Shown: positions 1 through 9,615, counted from the stretch's first letter. The stretch: DNA of 64,000 nt from Pedobacter sp. D749 (GCF_019317285.1 NZ_CP079218.1:992001-1056000); one strand, 5' to 3'. A program made the numbers and translations. Notes: generated from the letters alone by a model not told the origin.

Positions 1-112
1 TTATGCCAAGTAGGACACCCAGGGCTGTAGGATGATCTCCACCGAGGTTAACACTCGCTTTGGTCCTTAACTTATTTTTGAGTTGAATTGTTCTTAGTGA
101 AGAATATTCCAT
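1..112 (-). CDS. N-terminal part of an unidentified protein coupled to the STAND gene (truncated by window)
   Basis: The reading frame starts at an ATG one base after the TGA of the upstream STAND gene and stays open for 37 codons to the window edge. The visible protein begins MEYSSLRTIQ and contains VNLGGDHPTALG. I recognise no family from this piece. The near-zero spacing (TGA-C-ATG) argues for translational coupling with the glycosyltransferase-STAND gene and thus a shared function. Product and length cannot be told from this window. Confidence 0.6.
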   Translation of the reverse strand, partial: MEYSSLRTIQLKNKLRTKASVNLGGDHPTALGVLLGI

Positions 113-113
113 G

Positions 114-3100
114 TCATAATTTTTTAAACTCGTTTCTGGATTTTTTGGCTTCTGATGAAAGCCCGATTGTATGGTAAAGTTTTTCTGCATTTTGAAATGA
201 TGCTTTAGCTGCGGATACGTCTGTTTTTTTGTAAAAAATTCCGAGTTCATGTAAAAAATGACCCTTGTTATGAATTTCGGAATATACCTCAGTTAGCTTT
301 TCCATCACACTAATCTCATACTTCAACTCCTTGGGATCTAAGTCGAGTAGATTAAAGGATCTTAAATAAATTGGATACAGAAAGGTTAAACTTCTTGAGA
401 GGTCATGTTTAATAGAAATTTGGATGGCTGCTTCGGCAATGGCCAAAGATTTTACATAATTTTTTCTTTTACAAGCCAAAATCGCTTGCCATCCCATGAA
501 TCCAACCGCAGTCCAGTGTTTTTCATTTTCTACTTCATATCTCAATGATCGATCAAGTACATCCATTGCATTTTCAGTGTCACGATTTACAGCCCTAATT
601 GATTCAACAAAATGTAAAAGATTAATCTCTTCGTAGCTAAAATTTAGATCATTTAAAGCCCCTTTATTTAGCTTTTTGTATAAATAATCACTTAATTCAA
701 TGTTACCGGCATGTTCTGCAATAGATATAGCTCTCAATAAAATTTTTTGGCTATCAATTTCATTTGACTTGAACAGGTCAATACGGTTTTGACATAAATT
801 GAGGTACCAGCTCCATCTACCATAAACAAAAATGTAAGGATATAGGTTGATTGCGCTTTCAACTAGCTGTTCTTGCTGATTTTTTTCGGAGTACGAATCT
901 ATAGTTTCTATTATGTTATCAGAGTCGCTATCCCATATATTCAATTCTAAACCCTTTTCCAATAGAAGGGTAGTGTGATCGACTAAAAACTTATTAACGA
1001 CGTTATGAACTCGTAATTTACACGCCTCGTAATAAGATTGAAAGTTGCTGAGTTCGGTTATTATTAATCTTTTGGTAAGTGGTAATATGTCATATCGATT
1101 GTTTGAGTAATCGATTAACGACATTCTTTTGATTTGCCTAATAGCACTTTCAAAAGAAACATTTTCGCTGGTCATATTACTGACAAACTCCAATTGATCA
1201 CTAGTAGCTCCCCCAGGAAATAAGGAGGCTGCAATAAGAACGTCAAAAAAGCCCTGATTTTTTAATTTTTTAACATTTTCTTCAAAACAGAATTTTAGCA
1301 GGTCGTTTACTTCTTTTGGTAGTAAGTTGATCGATTTGTCAAGATTGTCAACGTCAGAAAGATGTACCATACACCATTCAATCGCTAACGGCAATCCCCC
1401 GGTAATCTTATATACATCAAGAACTTGCTCTTGAGTAATAATTATATTTCTAAGCGAGGCGTACTTGTTTATAAGCTTAACACTCGTTGATTCATCTAAA
1501 CTCTCAAGAGGTATATGTTTTGATATTGAATCTATTTTATCTCGTGAAGTAATAATTATAAAAGTTTCTTGGGCTAAAGAATGTATAAAGTTTAATATCT
1601 TATGATCCTTTACTACTTCAAAGTTGTCAAAAATCAAGAGCGTTTTTTCTGTTTTTAAACGTTCGATAATTGTCGTCTCCTGCTCATATGAAGATTGTTT
1701 GGTTAGATCTTGAATTTTGAAAACACTAGCAATCTTCGCATATATATCATCGATTGTAATATAACTGTATTCAGATTGGATAGAATCCAAAGTGATAATT
1801 GTAGTTCTTATTGGTAACCATATGATGGAATTGAACTTTCTTTTATAAGAATTACCTGCTTTTACAAGCCTTGCACATTGTAGCGCTATACTTGTTTTCC
1901 CTACACCTCCAATTCCCCATATCACTAGTTTATTGCTTGAACTTAAATTATTAAAAGTCTCCTCTATTTTCGCTATGTCAGCTTCACGACCTAGCAAATC
2001 ATCAAACAAAGTGGCTATAACATTTTCATATCTGATTTGAGTAGTTTCATTTTCTGTTACTACTTTTTGCGGTTTTTCTGCGAGATTTAATTTAGGAATT
2101 ATTTCAACATCCAGTAATTTGAAAAAGTTACTTGCTGTATTTTCCCAACGAAAATCAGCTAAGAGTTTTTGTTTAAGTTTCCGAATGCCGATTCTGAATT
2201 CTTTTATATTTGTCCAAATTTCTTTTATAGCTTGATTTGTTTCTTGAACATCCGTATCATCTATCGAATTGCCATTGCTCCCTCTTACATCAATCGTGAT
2301 TATTCCATACTCTCTAAAATCACCATCAATCTTAGCTTGAAGAAAAAGATATAAGCCTGTGTTTTTTGATAAAATCAGAGGTGTGCCAGCAGCAATACTT
2401 TCAAACCCTACTAATCCAAACCCCTCGTGAACAGAAAGCATCAGGCACATTGTGGCTTTACTGATTTTAGAATATAACGCGTTTCTATCAGTTGAATAAG
2501 GAGTAGCGATTACATTTACATACCGGGAGTCTTTTTTCAACCCAAGCTTTTTGAATTCTTCAAATTGATTTAAGTCGTCAATTCCTACAACCTCAAAACT
2601 TGCATCATATCCCGCTTCGGTATTATCCTGGATTATATACTTTGCGAAGCCATTTAGTGCAAGCTTCATTTGTTTCAGATTGTCTGTTCTATGGTCATAT
2701 CTTCCAAATACAAGACAGTGCAATACATTAGATTCATTAGGCCAATTTTCTATTATCTGCATGCCAGGAATTAATCCTTTTACAGTTTTAGATGTTTTGT
2801 TCCTAGCCGAATTTTCTAATTTAGGTCCAACTCCTATAACTAAATCGGCACTTTCCAAAATGCTGTCCTGTTCATCTGTTTTGTCGCGCAACATCTGAGG
2901 ATCAGGCTTTCCCTTGATTGCATAGTAAGACCTGTAATCCATATGGTGAAAGACAACTGATTTGCTACCAGGGAACTCGGCAGACAAATCGTTTGCTATC
3001 TGGCCAGAAAAGACATCATGTCCAACTAAAATTAATTGCCCTGATAACTTTAGGTCTTTTATTTTTCGATTTATTAGCAAAGAAATCTCGTTAAAATTTT

Positions 3101-3308
3101 TTCTAGAGTTAAGAGTGATGAGTTTAACGTTATTAGCTGCAGCAATTTCCGCAGTTGAAAAATCTGTATCTTGCAGTGAGATACAAAAAATGTAGGAATG
3201 CTTTTTGTTGGAGAACTTGCCGATAGCCGAGCAAAAGTCAACATTAAAAGCGTTTACTCCACCATCGGTATAACCCCATCTTGGAATGAGAGAAATAATG
3301 TTTAACAT
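114..3308 (-). CDS. Glycosyltransferase (GT-B type) fused to NB-ARC/STAND NTPase with helical-repeat C-terminus
   Basis: This is a three-part protein of about 1064 residues. The N-terminal ~400 residues resemble a GT4-type glycosyltransferase: a GGVNAFN loop near residue 20 and an EX7E nucleotide-sugar motif (EGFGLVGFE, near residue 295) followed by SIAAGTPLI. Next comes an NB-ARC-like ATPase with Walker A GIGGVGKTS (~470), Walker B TLLIFDNFE (~557), a sensor-like FIIITSR and a GGLPLAIEW motif (~640). The remaining ~400 residues are helical and TPR-like and would be the sensor. The start was set at 3308 because MLNIISLIPRWG opens the GT fold; an upstream ATG at 3353 would only add a poor leader. 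STAND NTPases with variable effector domains are known in antiphage defence and signalling, and here the GT occupies the effector position. Defence is inference. Confidence 0.8.
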   Translation of the reverse strand: MLNIISLIPRWGYTDGGVNAFNVDFCSAIGKFSNKKHSYIFCISLQDTDFSTAEIAAANNVKLITLNSRKNFNEISLLINRKIKDLKLSGQLILVGHDVFSGQIANDLSAEFPGSKSVVFHHMDYRSYYAIKGKPDPQMLRDKTDEQDSILESADLVIGVGPKLENSARNKTSKTVKGLIPGMQIIENWPNESNVLHCLVFGRYDHRTDNLKQMKLALNGFAKYIIQDNTEAGYDASFEVVGIDDLNQFEEFKKLGLKKDSRYVNVIATPYSTDRNALYSKISKATMCLMLSVHEGFGLVGFESIAAGTPLILSKNTGLYLFLQAKIDGDFREYGIITIDVRGSNGNSIDDTDVQETNQAIKEIWTNIKEFRIGIRKLKQKLLADFRWENTASNFFKLLDVEIIPKLNLAEKPQKVVTENETTQIRYENVIATLFDDLLGREADIAKIEETFNNLSSSNKLVIWGIGGVGKTSIALQCARLVKAGNSYKRKFNSIIWLPIRTTIITLDSIQSEYSYITIDDIYAKIASVFKIQDLTKQSSYEQETTIIERLKTEKTLLIFDNFEVVKDHKILNFIHSLAQETFIIITSRDKIDSISKHIPLESLDESTSVKLINKYASLRNIIITQEQVLDVYKITGGLPLAIEWCMVHLSDVDNLDKSINLLPKEVNDLLKFCFEENVKKLKNQGFFDVLIAASLFPGGATSDQLEFVSNMTSENVSFESAIRQIKRMSLIDYSNNRYDILPLTKRLIITELSNFQSYYEACKLRVHNVVNKFLVDHTTLLLEKGLELNIWDSDSDNIIETIDSYSEKNQQEQLVESAINLYPYIFVYGRWSWYLNLCQNRIDLFKSNEIDSQKILLRAISIAEHAGNIELSDYLYKKLNKGALNDLNFSYEEINLLHFVESIRAVNRDTENAMDVLDRSLRYEVENEKHWTAVGFMGWQAILACKRKNYVKSLAIAEAAIQISIKHDLSRSLTFLYPIYLRSFNLLDLDPKELKYEISVMEKLTEVYSEIHNKGHFLHELGIFYKKTDVSAAKASFQNAEKLYHTIGLSSEAKKSRNEFKKL

Positions 3309-3529
3309 TAATTTTTGATTGTTAATTTCATGAACAATATATATATAATTCAAGAATATAAACTAAATTATTAAATGAATTTTTTTAGAAAATTGGTTTT
3401 TTAGCTCTGAATACAAAAGTAGTAATATCGGTTTTTGCCAACTTTTTTTTTAATATAATCTGGTCAAGGTGTCCTTGATGAAAATCTGAAAAATTTTTAT
3501 ACTCTTTTTATATGAATCCTTTTCTCTCC

Positions 3530-3751
3530 AAATCCTCGATTATTGGCTCATAAGCAATAAAAATTGATTTAAATGTTCAATTATTCCTGCTGATCGGTAC
3601 TTCACCGGAGTTCAGGTTTTTTTAATCCTGGCTCCGGGTTTTTTTATTTCCTATTAATTTGCGCTTTATTAAAAATGATTAATTTTTTAAGTTTTGAAAG
3701 CACAAGTCAGCCACAACAGCTTCCCAACCACTAAGACTTGAGCCAGGAAAG
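3530..3751. repeat. Dispersed structured repeat, copy R1
   Basis: This is one of four copies of a ~190-bp intergenic repeat (the others lie near 5570, 30927 and 55562). It holds a terminator-like hairpin, CCGGAG-TT-CAGG pairing with CCTG-G-CTCCGG and then a T-run (3605-3645). An AT-rich stretch follows, then a second dyad built on CACAAGTCAGC and CTAAGACTTG. Together with the terminator at 3796, it fills the gap between the STAND gene and the nuclease. No ORF of note. Confidence 0.75.
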
Positions 3752-3795
3752 CAATCTGGTGATTTGATTAATAGTGCTTTCTGGATTAAATAGAA

Positions 3796-3822
3796 AAGCC
3801 GTATCAATTTTTGATACGGCTT
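3796..3822 (-). terminator. Rho-independent terminator of the nuclease gene
   Basis: A perfect 12-bp stem (AAGCCGTATCAA / TTGATACGGCTT) has a 3-nt loop. On the minus strand it is followed by TTTTCTATTT. It lies about 65 bp beyond the stop codon of the minus-strand nuclease gene. Confidence 0.8.
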
Positions 3823-3886
3823 GTTTATGGGATGCAAATTTCGCCTCTGTAGGGGAATAGCTATATCCTTAAGTTAATAATTGGTT

Positions 3887-5320
3887 TTAGTTACCAGGAT
3901 CTTTCACTTTCTCCACCACGTCCTGTATGTTCTGCGGTAAATTTGAAAGTAAATTATAACCCGTTGCACTTTCTATATCGCGTACAGACACAATATAGTT
4001 CTTCCAGCTTGGATTTGTGCTGTTGATGTTGGGTGTGTTGATGGCAATTACCCGTGTCGAACTACTCACTCGGCTGATATCTTGATCTCCCGTTTTTAGC
4101 AGTACTGCCACTTTCCATACGTTTGCCGGAACGGTAACTTTGCCATTGTTGATGGTATTCACTACCGATGCGCTTGCCGAACCGATGCCGCCTGTGCCAT
4201 AACTTCCCATGATCACATAAACCTCGTATCCGTTCAATGCCTGGGCGCGGAGATAGCTTTCAAAAGATTCCCATGTTTTCTGGTTGTTGTTCGGCGCCTG
4301 AGGGATCATGTTGGTCATCAGGAAAGTTGCTGAATTGGCCGTATTTGAGCTTGTACGGTCACCGCTTGGACAGTTATGCCCCCTGTCAAAACCAGAACCT
4401 GAATAGCTGTTGCTCTGTACCTGGTACCAATTTGCCGGTAGGCCAGTAAATGAAGCGAAATCGTCTTTTCTGCTTGCTGCACCAGTAAAGTTGTTCGGAT
4501 CCAGGTGCCAGCTTACCCAGTTTGGTGTCCCGCGGGTCATGCTGTAACTCTCGGTATAATATTTTTGATCGATCAGGTAATTTTCTGCTGAAACCAGGTT
4601 GGCCGTGGCGCCTGATGGGTTACCAAAAAGTAGGTTAGAATTATCACCTCCGGCCGGCGGTGCATCCGCACCTGCATCCGGTGTGCCTCTTCCAGGGCTT
4701 GCTGAGGAGCCGCCGTTATCCACAGGATCCGTATCCGCTCCACCTACGGTAATGCCCGGATCACCTGTACCTTTAAAGATGATATCGTCGATGTTGATCC
4801 TGGTTGTACCGGCTTTTTTGATCTGAAAGCGTATTTTGCCTGTTGTATTAACCTTAAAGGAATCGGTAACCAGTGTGGTGCTGGTTTCTGTAATATCCGT
4901 ACCTAACTGCGTGAAGGTTTTACCGCCATCGGTGGAAGCCAGAAGCTGCCAGGTTGAACTGGCGTCTGTTCCATATTTGGCATGGGAAACGTAAATCATT
5001 TGAGTGCCTGCGATATCAAAGTTCATAGACAGGTAACCTGTTCTTAACCGGACAGACTTCGTGCCGTCCTTAGCATCAGCTGCGAGATTGCCCAGCAGCG
5101 CATCGCTCAATGTCCATTTGCCGGTGAGTAGCTGAACACTGTCTAATGCATAAGAGCCTTTGCTACCAGATTCGAAAGTCTCCGTTATGGCATAAGCCGT
5201 TGGCGCTTTTGGTGGTGGTGTGGTTGGTGTTTCATCTCCGATGCTTGTTTTTTTTGAACAGGAGGATAGGATCAGGATGCCGATAAATCCTGAATAGGTA
5301 AGGATGTTTTTTAATTTCAT
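3887..5320 (-). CDS. Secreted lipoprotein DNA/RNA non-specific endonuclease (NUC1 family)
   Basis: The N-terminus has a lipoprotein signal (ILILSSC, Cys ~21). Residues ~40-190 look like a jelly-roll, carbohydrate-binding-like domain, followed by a Gly/Pro/Ala-rich linker (~190-230). The C-terminal ~230 residues are a Serratia-type bba-metal nuclease. Its DRGH motif (SGFDRGHNCPSGDRT) carries the catalytic His, and the downstream TNMIPQAPNNNQKTWE block supplies the metal-binding Asn and conserved Gln/Trp/Glu. The enzyme would cut DNA and RNA outside the cytoplasm for nutrient scavenging or competition. It is monocistronic, with its own terminator at 3796. This family is common in Pedobacter and Flavobacterium. 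Confidence 0.9.
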   Translation of the reverse strand: MKLKNILTYSGFIGILILSSCSKKTSIGDETPTTPPPKAPTAYAITETFESGSKGSYALDSVQLLTGKWTLSDALLGNLAADAKDGTKSVRLRTGYLSMNFDIAGTQMIYVSHAKYGTDASSTWQLLASTDGGKTFTQLGTDITETSTTLVTDSFKVNTTGKIRFQIKKAGTTRINIDDIIFKGTGDPGITVGGADTDPVDNGGSSASPGRGTPDAGADAPPAGGDNSNLLFGNPSGATANLVSAENYLIDQKYYTESYSMTRGTPNWVSWHLDPNNFTGAASRKDDFASFTGLPANWYQVQSNSYSGSGFDRGHNCPSGDRTSSNTANSATFLMTNMIPQAPNNNQKTWESFESYLRAQALNGYEVYVIMGSYGTGGIGSASASVVNTINNGKVTVPANVWKVAVLLKTGDQDISRVSSSTRVIAINTPNINSTNPSWKNYIVSVRDIESATGYNLLSNLPQNIQDVVEKVKDPGN

Positions 5321-5569
5321 GCTTTGATTTTAATGTCTGGTTGTTCGCGTTAACATAGATCATTTTTCAATGCGGCACGAAGATATGGAGAAAAGATGTT
5401 TGTTGTGTTAAGTTAATATTAACAAAGTGCAGGGTAATTGCAATTGGGTAGAATGCTGGTGTTTAATGCTCGTTTCGCCACGGTAACTACCTGTTTCACC
5501 ACGTTAATGATTGGTTTTGATTTCTTTACCTAATTTATTTGGCTGAATTGATAGGGGAAGCCTCTGTTA

Positions 5570-5740
5570 ATCGGTACTTCACCGGAGTTCAAGTCTATTA
5601 ACCTTGACTTCGGTTTTTTATTCTATATTGATTTGTGCTTTGATAAAATGATTATTATGAATAATTAATTTATTGAGTTTTTGGAAAGCACAAGTCAGCG
5701 ATAACAGTTCCCTAGCCGCTAAGACTTGCGCTAGGAAAGG
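5570..5740. repeat. Dispersed structured repeat, copy R2
   Basis: This is the second copy of the ~190-bp repeat. Its first hairpin reads CCGGAGTTCAAG against CTTGACTTCGG and then TTTTTT. Relative to R1 both strands of the stem have changed together (CAGG/CCTG to CAAG/CTTG). The second dyad (GCACAAGTCAGCG with CGCTAAGACTTGCGC) is also kept. It lies in the 490-bp gap before the phosphoesterase gene; the rest of that gap (5321-5569, 5741-5812) shows nothing I can name. Confidence 0.75.
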
Positions 5741-5812
5741 TAATCTCCAAGAGAGATTTGGTTAGTAAAAAAAGTTATAAATGTGGGGTGATAATATTAA
5801 CTTAGCATTATA

Positions 5813-7282
5813 ATGAATAACGCACTCTCTATATTGCACATCTCGGATTTGCACCGGTCCTCTACTGACCCGATTTCCAATGATGAATTGATTTCCTCTT
5901 TGTTAATGGACAGAGATCGCTATAAATCAGAAAACAAGTCAATTGCATCTCCTGATGCGATCATTGTTAGCGGTGATATTATACAAGGTGTTTCGTTGGA
6001 TTATCCTGATTTTGAAACTGCTCTTGCCGAACAATATAAAACCGCGGCAGAGTTCTTAAATCGGCTTGTTGATGAGTTCTTGGACGGAGACAAGTCTAAA
6101 ATTATAATCATTCCCGGAAATCATGATGTTGATTGGAACACTGCCTTCAAAGCAATGGAAATAATCCCAGAATCTGATATTCCAAAAAACTTTCAACAGC
6201 TTTTGGGACAGGAAGATTCAATTTTAAGATGGAGCTGGAAGGAAAGAGCTGCTTTTAAGATCATTAAACCTGATCTATATGAAAAAAGGCTTGACGCCTT
6301 CTGGAAATTTTTTGAGGATTTTTACAGAGGGACCACTAATCTATTCAAAGTACAAGCAAAACAGGATGTCAACCTTTTTACTCTTTTTGATGGTAGAATC
6401 GGTATTGCAGCATTCAATTCCTGTCATGGTAATGATTGTTTTGCCTACCATGGAAGGATAAAGAAAGAAGCAATCGCCAGAAGTCACCTTGATTTCAGGA
6501 ACTGCAAGACAATTCAGCTCCTGATTGCAGTATGGCACCACAATATCGATGGACCTCCATATTCTACAGATTACATGGACGTCGAAATAGTCAAAGATAT
6601 GATTGGGAGAAACTTTAAGCTAGGGATTTATGGTCATCAGCACAAGGCTCAGATTACGCCCTATGAGATCAACCTGCCAGATCAGCAGCAGCGTATGACT
6701 TTTGTTAGTGCAGGTTCGCTCTGTGCCGGGAGATATGATCTTCCATCGGGCTACAGACGTCAGTACAATATTCTTGAGATAGCAGATAATTTTCAGGGTG
6801 TAACCGTTCACGTTCGGGAGATGACTTTTGGGAATATGTTTACCGCTGCTGCACTCGTAGAAAACGCGGGCAGGAGCTTCATCGAATTATCCTTACCAAT
6901 TGGGGCAATAGATAAACATACTATTCAAGTAGACCAGGCGAGGCAAGTTAGGCAATTGACAAGTTATGCAGAAGCGTTAATCAAATCAGGGAAATTCGAA
7001 GAGGCTCTTGCAATTCTGGAAGGAATGGAAATTGAACCTGCTTCCTATCAGAAGGAATTACTGCTTGAGGCATGGGAAAAATTAGGCAAGTGGATCAATA
7101 TCATCACTTCAATGGATAATATCCAATCAATAAGCGACCTAATGCTAAGAGTTAATGCTCAGATTCAACTGGATGATTTTGCTGGAGCAGAGGTAACAGT
7201 TGAGCAATATGCCGCAGCAGTTGAACTTCCCGCAATTGCCAAAACAGATTTGTTAAAAAAGATTAAATACAAACTCAAATAG
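5813..7282 (+). CDS. Calcineurin-like metallophosphoesterase with C-terminal TPR-like region
   Basis: All the metallophosphoesterase motifs are visible: ISDLH (residues 10-14), SGD (53-55), GNHD (102-105), WHH (241-243) and GHQH (274-277). They bind two metal ions for phosphodiester or phosphomonoester hydrolysis. After residue ~370 the sequence turns helical with TPR-like units (YAEALIKSGKFEEALAILEG and following). No signal peptide or membrane segment is seen, so it is cytoplasmic. The next gene, an Hsp90-type ATPase, starts 8 bp downstream, so the two form an operon. Length (489 aa) is well above a minimal phosphoesterase because of the repeat tail. The substrate is unknown. The pairing suggests a nuclease or nucleotide-phosphatase effector with an ATPase partner, possibly in defence (inference). 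Confidence 0.85.
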   Translation: MNNALSILHISDLHRSSTDPISNDELISSLLMDRDRYKSENKSIASPDAIIVSGDIIQGVSLDYPDFETALAEQYKTAAEFLNRLVDEFLDGDKSKIIIIPGNHDVDWNTAFKAMEIIPESDIPKNFQQLLGQEDSILRWSWKERAAFKIIKPDLYEKRLDAFWKFFEDFYRGTTNLFKVQAKQDVNLFTLFDGRIGIAAFNSCHGNDCFAYHGRIKKEAIARSHLDFRNCKTIQLLIAVWHHNIDGPPYSTDYMDVEIVKDMIGRNFKLGIYGHQHKAQITPYEINLPDQQQRMTFVSAGSLCAGRYDLPSGYRRQYNILEIADNFQGVTVHVREMTFGNMFTAAALVENAGRSFIELSLPIGAIDKHTIQVDQARQVRQLTSYAEALIKSGKFEEALAILEGMEIEPASYQKELLLEAWEKLGKWINIITSMDNIQSISDLMLRVNAQIQLDDFAGAEVTVEQYAAAVELPAIAKTDLLKKIKYKLK

Positions 7283-7290
7283 ATAAAAAA

Positions 7291-9594
7291 ATGAGTGACC
7301 AGAATAAAATTCCTTTCTCGATAGAAATAAGTCGGATAATTGAGCTGCTTGCTAGCCAAATTTATCCAACCCCATTTGCATTCCTGCGTGAAAATGTTCA
7401 GAATTCTTATGACGCCATTCTCCAGCGTATACATAAGGGAGATGATTTTAACCCTAAAATTAATATTAACATCACAAGCAGCACCATTACTGTCAGCGAT
7501 AACGGACTTGGGATGACACGCTCGGATTTGACCAAGCACTACTGGCGTGCAGGTTCGAGCAGTAAAAATACCCCGGAAGCACAAGCAGCAGGCGTAGTCG
7601 GTACATTTGGAATTGGCGCGATGGCTAATTTTGGTATTGCGGAAACTTTAGATGTTGAGACCGAAAGTGCTATCGATGGCAGCAGAACCAAATCAGGTGC
7701 AAGCCGCTCAACCTTATCGGTTACAAAAGATTGTATCACACTTGATTCCCTTGCGCCACTCGGCCAACCGGGAACTACTGTTAGTGCCATAATGCAACAA
7801 AATAAGTCTGTTGACATTATACAAGCAGAAATATATATTATAGAATTTGTAAAGTACCTCCCCATTGAGGTAAATGTCAATGGAAAATCTGTCAGTAAAA
7901 CTCCAATACAATCAGCAATATCAGAAATTCAGGAATCTTGGTCCTATAAGGAAAAAGCAGTTAATTTAGGCGATAGTATTGTCGCAAATATCCGAATATC
8001 GGGCGCCATCAGTGGTGATTTGCGGGTTGAAGTATCTGAAATCAAACTTGGATTGCAGGCCCTACCGGGTGAAATAGTACTCAAACAAGGTTTAGCCTCC
8101 CTTCAAACTTTACGAAGTGGATTTGGACTGGCTACAGCCAGTGTATCCTCATTTTACAATTTTGGAGGAGTAGCAAACTTTCTTTTCTTGCAACCTACTG
8201 CTGGGCGGGAAGCCCTGACCATTGAAAGCATAGGTCTACTACAAAGATTGTTCAGGGTCATTGATACATTAGTCTCCCTCAAAATCGCGGAACGCCCAGA
8301 GAGCAATTCAAATCAATACTTTGTCAATTGGGCATCCAGAACAGGGCGATATGATTTATGTTCATTTTTACGCGTGAAATTGACTCCTGGCGACTCGGCA
8401 GCCTTAAAAGACCTAAAAACCATGGCAAATTTAAAACCCTTGCTGGTGTACCACGGGAATGACGGTTCAATCATGGAGCATGCTTCAGAAGACAGGCCAC
8501 TAATTATGATCACAAAATCCAGCCCGCGCAGAGAATGTGAACTGGGATATTTAAAATTATATTGTACTGTCGAAGAATTGTCGGACAACCCTCGGGTAAT
8601 TAAATCACTTACAAACGCAGAAGTCGGGCTTGGAGCATCTGCACTGGCTTATAAGATAGAGTCCATTCTGGAGGTAGATTATTTTCTGAAAGTGAAAGTA
8701 AGATTTGGCAGCATTACCCATGACCTGCCGATACTGGTGGACAGGATTAGCCAGCCTATTGAAATCTGTCTGGATCCGAAGGGCTCAACCGTGCGGATGA
8801 TGCTGGATGTCTATGAGAATGAATACGGCGCATTTCCGCATATGGTAAAAGATGCGGTCCGAAATATCATTTTTCAGAAAGTCGCTGACCTTGTGCCTAG
8901 CAGCACTCGTCAAGGGGCTGAAGCATTCCTAAAAATGATCAACCGTTCCAGAGAAATTTTTGAATACGATAATGAGGATATTGATGATTTGAGATTAATA
9001 TGGGATGAGCATTTGAAAGGAAATATTTCTTTTCAGCAGGCATCTGAAAAGGCCCGTAACCTAATTGTAAAAAGCTTTCAGACTGTTGATGTAAACGCAA
9101 CTGCCCAGGTCCGCGATATTGTCCCCGATGTGTTGGAAAATGCAAAAAGCATTCAGCAGCCCGAAATGGCAACAGGGCCCTTGCCCGCTATCGAAAGACT
9201 TGATGTATCAACCAATAAAAAAATTCTCATCATCCCGGATGACCAACCTGCCCTCAAAGGATACCGGTGCTTTCTAGCCATCACTGAAAAGATAAAAAAT
9301 GAACGCGGAGAGTTTTTCCTCCAACCACATAAAACTTCCATTGTCTGGGGTGGACAAAAAGCATTATTTATTTTTGAACACCATTCTGGGGAGTTTGGGC
9401 TTTATTATGATCTGCAAACCATGGGACTTATTAGTGAAACTTCTGGCGGCGGAACTTTCGAAACCTGTACTATATTCATGAAGAACAGAATTTTTATACC
9501 CGTTCCCATCGAGATTGAAAAAAGTTTCATTCCCGATGCAAATGAGAAAAAGAGATTTGAAGTCAAATGTGATATCCTATATATCGATAAGTAG
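7291..9594 (+). CDS. Hsp90-like GHKL ATPase
   Basis: The N-terminal ~200 residues carry a clear Hsp90-type ATP-binding fold: the ENVQNSYDA helix (catalytic-type Glu34, Mg-binding Asn38, Asp41), DNGLGM (70-75) and the lid GTFGIGAMANF (104-114). The protein is 767 aa against ~620 for HtpG. Its middle and C-terminal parts do not look like ordinary HtpG, so this is probably a specialised homologue and not the housekeeping chaperone. It starts 8 bp after the phosphoesterase stop and is followed by a strong hairpin at 9616, making a closed two-gene operon. ATP-driven clamp chemistry is known for the family; a role in controlling the phosphoesterase is inference. Confidence 0.85.
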   Translation: MSDQNKIPFSIEISRIIELLASQIYPTPFAFLRENVQNSYDAILQRIHKGDDFNPKININITSSTITVSDNGLGMTRSDLTKHYWRAGSSSKNTPEAQAAGVVGTFGIGAMANFGIAETLDVETESAIDGSRTKSGASRSTLSVTKDCITLDSLAPLGQPGTTVSAIMQQNKSVDIIQAEIYIIEFVKYLPIEVNVNGKSVSKTPIQSAISEIQESWSYKEKAVNLGDSIVANIRISGAISGDLRVEVSEIKLGLQALPGEIVLKQGLASLQTLRSGFGLATASVSSFYNFGGVANFLFLQPTAGREALTIESIGLLQRLFRVIDTLVSLKIAERPESNSNQYFVNWASRTGRYDLCSFLRVKLTPGDSAALKDLKTMANLKPLLVYHGNDGSIMEHASEDRPLIMITKSSPRRECELGYLKLYCTVEELSDNPRVIKSLTNAEVGLGASALAYKIESILEVDYFLKVKVRFGSITHDLPILVDRISQPIEICLDPKGSTVRMMLDVYENEYGAFPHMVKDAVRNIIFQKVADLVPSSTRQGAEAFLKMINRSREIFEYDNEDIDDLRLIWDEHLKGNISFQQASEKARNLIVKSFQTVDVNATAQVRDIVPDVLENAKSIQQPEMATGPLPAIERLDVSTNKKILIIPDDQPALKGYRCFLAITEKIKNERGEFFLQPHKTSIVWGGQKALFIFEHHSGEFGLYYDLQTMGLISETSGGGTFETCTIFMKNRIFIPVPIEIEKSFIPDANEKKRFEVKCDILYIDK

Positions 9595-9615
9595 AAATCA
9601 CAGCCCACATCCTAT

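Noticed and set aside
2169..3195. Three short plus-strand frames inside the STAND gene
   Set aside because: They are shadows of the glycosyltransferase domain on the other strand.
7165..7584. 139-aa minus-strand frame across the phosphoesterase-ATPase junction
   Set aside because: It overlaps the catalytic N-domain of the ATPase and the operon junction; no family pattern.
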